Below, piece by piece: positions 5,499 through 6,495 of a DNA stretch of 6,495 nt. The stretch comes from an uncultured Phascolarctobacterium sp. (GTDB lineage Bacteria; Bacillota; Negativicutes; Acidaminococcales; Acidaminococcaceae). How positions within the stretch are numbered: position 1 is the first letter of the stretch; every line of letters begins with the position of its first letter. The stretch lies in NCBI GenBank assembly GCA_900553055.1, contig USBV01000093.1, positions 1 to 6,495 on the forward strand, in the 5' to 3' direction. A program made the position numbers and the translations under genes. Below the pieces are notes generated by a model. The model made no database searches. It saw nothing but the letters and a program-made list of their open reading frames with translations, and was not told the origin of the DNA.

Positions 5499-6495
5499 TT
5501 ACGCCTTCTTTCTCTTTTGCACAAATTTCTTAACTAATGGCAGCTGCGCCAGCTCCTGCTTCGTTAGCACGCGCAAAGCGCAAAGCAAAGCTGCGTAGGA
5601 CAGCGCTGCAATAAGCATAGCGCCAATCGCAGCTAGCACCATGCCTATTTTTGCTGCGAGCAAGCCATGGCTCCAGCAGGCTACAACGCCCATCAAAGAC
5701 GCCGCCACAATAATCTTGATTATATTATACCAATGAAAGCTGATTTTGTAATAACGTAAAGCCAAAATATTGAGCAAAGCTGTTAAGCCAAAATTGATAT
5801 TGGTGGCCCAGGCAGCGCCGGCAATATTTAGGCTAGCATTGGTTAGCTGGCACACAGCAAACAGTTTAGCGATAATGCCACACAGCATGTGCAGCATGGG
5901 TAAATTGCTATGCCCCATGCCCTGCAGCATGCCCGTTGTCACCTGATGCAGGCCCAAAAACCACAGCGAAGGAGCGGAATGCATAATCGCAGTTCCGGCT
6001 TTGGCAGTGCCATATAATAGCAGGCTGATCGGCTCCGCCAGCACGGCCATGCCCACTGCAGCGGGCACAGTGATAAGGCAGCACAGCTTCATGGCGGTGG
6101 AGGCCTTCGCCTCGATAATATCAGGGCGCTTTAAAGTATAGGCCTCGGCAATCGCAGGCACAAGGCTCGTCGCCAAGCTCATCGTAGGAATAGTTGCGAG
6201 CAACAAAAGCGGCTGCGCCATGCCGGCCAAATAGCCAAAAAGCGTTGTCGCCTGCTCCACTGTAAAGCCGCTATCGATGAGATAGCCCGGCACGAGGAGC
6301 ACATCGATGCTATTAGTCACCGGCACCAGCACGTTAGCGCAGGAAACAGGCAGCGCCAAGAGCAGCAGCTCCTTCACATGCTGGGTTGAGCTTAGCTCCT
6401 CCTTGCACGGCTTGAGCTCGGCTTCGGCCAGCCAGCGCTTGCGATAGTAGCGATAAAAGCAGCCCAGCACAACCATGCCCATCAGGCTGCCGGGA
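5499..6495 (-). CDS. MurJ/SpoVB-type polysaccharide or lipid flippase (C-terminal part, cut by window edge)
   Basis: The reading frame is open to the window edge: PGSL precedes the first ATG (6480-6482) without a stop, so the N-terminus lies outside. About 331 residues are visible, against 500-550 for the family. They contain about eight hydrophobic helices, the segment ALPVSCANVLVPVTNSIDVLLVP typical of the MOP (MATE/MurJ/Wzx) flippases just after the mid-protein loop, and a basic tail ending KKFVQKRKKA. Such proteins move lipid-linked sugar intermediates across the cytoplasmic membrane for peptidoglycan or surface polymers. Its place directly before mazG equals yabM in B. subtilis. It could also be called SpoVB-like; substrate cannot be told from this part. 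The mazG ribosome site lies inside its last codons. Confidence 0.9.
   Translation of the reverse strand, partial: PGSLMGMVVLGCFYRYYRKRWLAEAELKPCKEELSSTQHVKELLLLALPVSCANVLVPVTNSIDVLLVPGYLIDSGFTVEQATTLFGYLAGMAQPLLLLATIPTMSLATSLVPAIAEAYTLKRPDIIEAKASTAMKLCCLITVPAAVGMAVLAEPISLLLYGTAKAGTAIMHSAPSLWFLGLHQVTTGMLQGMGHSNLPMLHMLCGIIAKLFAVCQLTNASLNIAGAAWATNINFGLTALLNILALRYYKISFHWYNIIKIIVAASLMGVVACWSHGLLAAKIGMVLAAIGAMLIAALSYAALLCALRVLTKQELAQLPLVKKFVQKRKKA

Noticed and set aside
1..6495. Mobile element, CRISPR array, tRNA, toxin-antitoxin or defence genes
   Set aside because: No direct repeats with regular spacers, no transposase or integrase motifs, no tRNA cloverleaf, and all frames are accounted for by conserved housekeeping proteins. 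MazG here is the housekeeping pyrophosphohydrolase and is not next to mazEF.

Overview
All genes in this window lie on the minus strand and encode housekeeping functions, so the genes are read from high to low coordinates. The gene order resembles the Bacillus subtilis yabM-yabN-(yabO-yabP-yabQ)-divIC-yabR-(spoIIE)-tilS-hprT-ftsH neighbourhood, which points to a Bacillota (Firmicutes) chromosome. An HU gene between mazG and divIC and the lack of sporulation genes suggest a non-sporulating lineage such as the Negativicutes (possibly an Acidaminococcaceae-type gut anaerobe). That placement is an inference from gene order and protein style, not a database match.

Layout in transcription order: (1) 6495-5499, the C-terminal two thirds of a MurJ/SpoVB-type (MOP superfamily) flippase, cut by the window edge. 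(2) 5497-3968, a two-part MazG (YabN-like: tetrapyrrole-methylase fold plus MazG NTP pyrophosphohydrolase), separated from the flippase stop by one base. (3) 3812-3534, HU, with its own sigma-A type promoter and a hairpin terminator. (4) 3462-3157, DivIC/FtsB-type division protein, whose last codons form one arm of its terminator. (5) 3062-2610, a YabR-like S1 RNA-binding protein, behind a perfect-consensus promoter that touches the preceding terminator. (6) 2537-1551, a short TilS, and (7) 1537-995, Hpt, 13 bases apart with the hpt ribosome binding site on the tilS stop. (8) 912-1, the N-terminal 304 codons of FtsH, starting with TTG and with its own promoter; the rest lies beyond position 1.

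The window is split by terminators and promoters into probable transcription units: flippase-mazG, hup, divIC (no clear promoter of its own), S1 gene-tilS-hpt (with a hairpin after the S1 gene), and ftsH. The functions are cell-envelope lipid flipping and division, nucleotide-pool cleaning and purine salvage, tRNA decoding, nucleoid packaging and membrane protein quality control.

I see no mobile element, CRISPR array, tRNA, rRNA or unknown multi-gene system. The points worth a second look are small: missing sporulation and rqcP-like genes in an otherwise conserved cluster, a TilS lacking the usual last domain, a possible 15-codon leader ORF running into the HU ribosome binding site, and the tight terminator-promoter junction at 3104-3172. 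No gene-free stretch exceeds about 155 bases.
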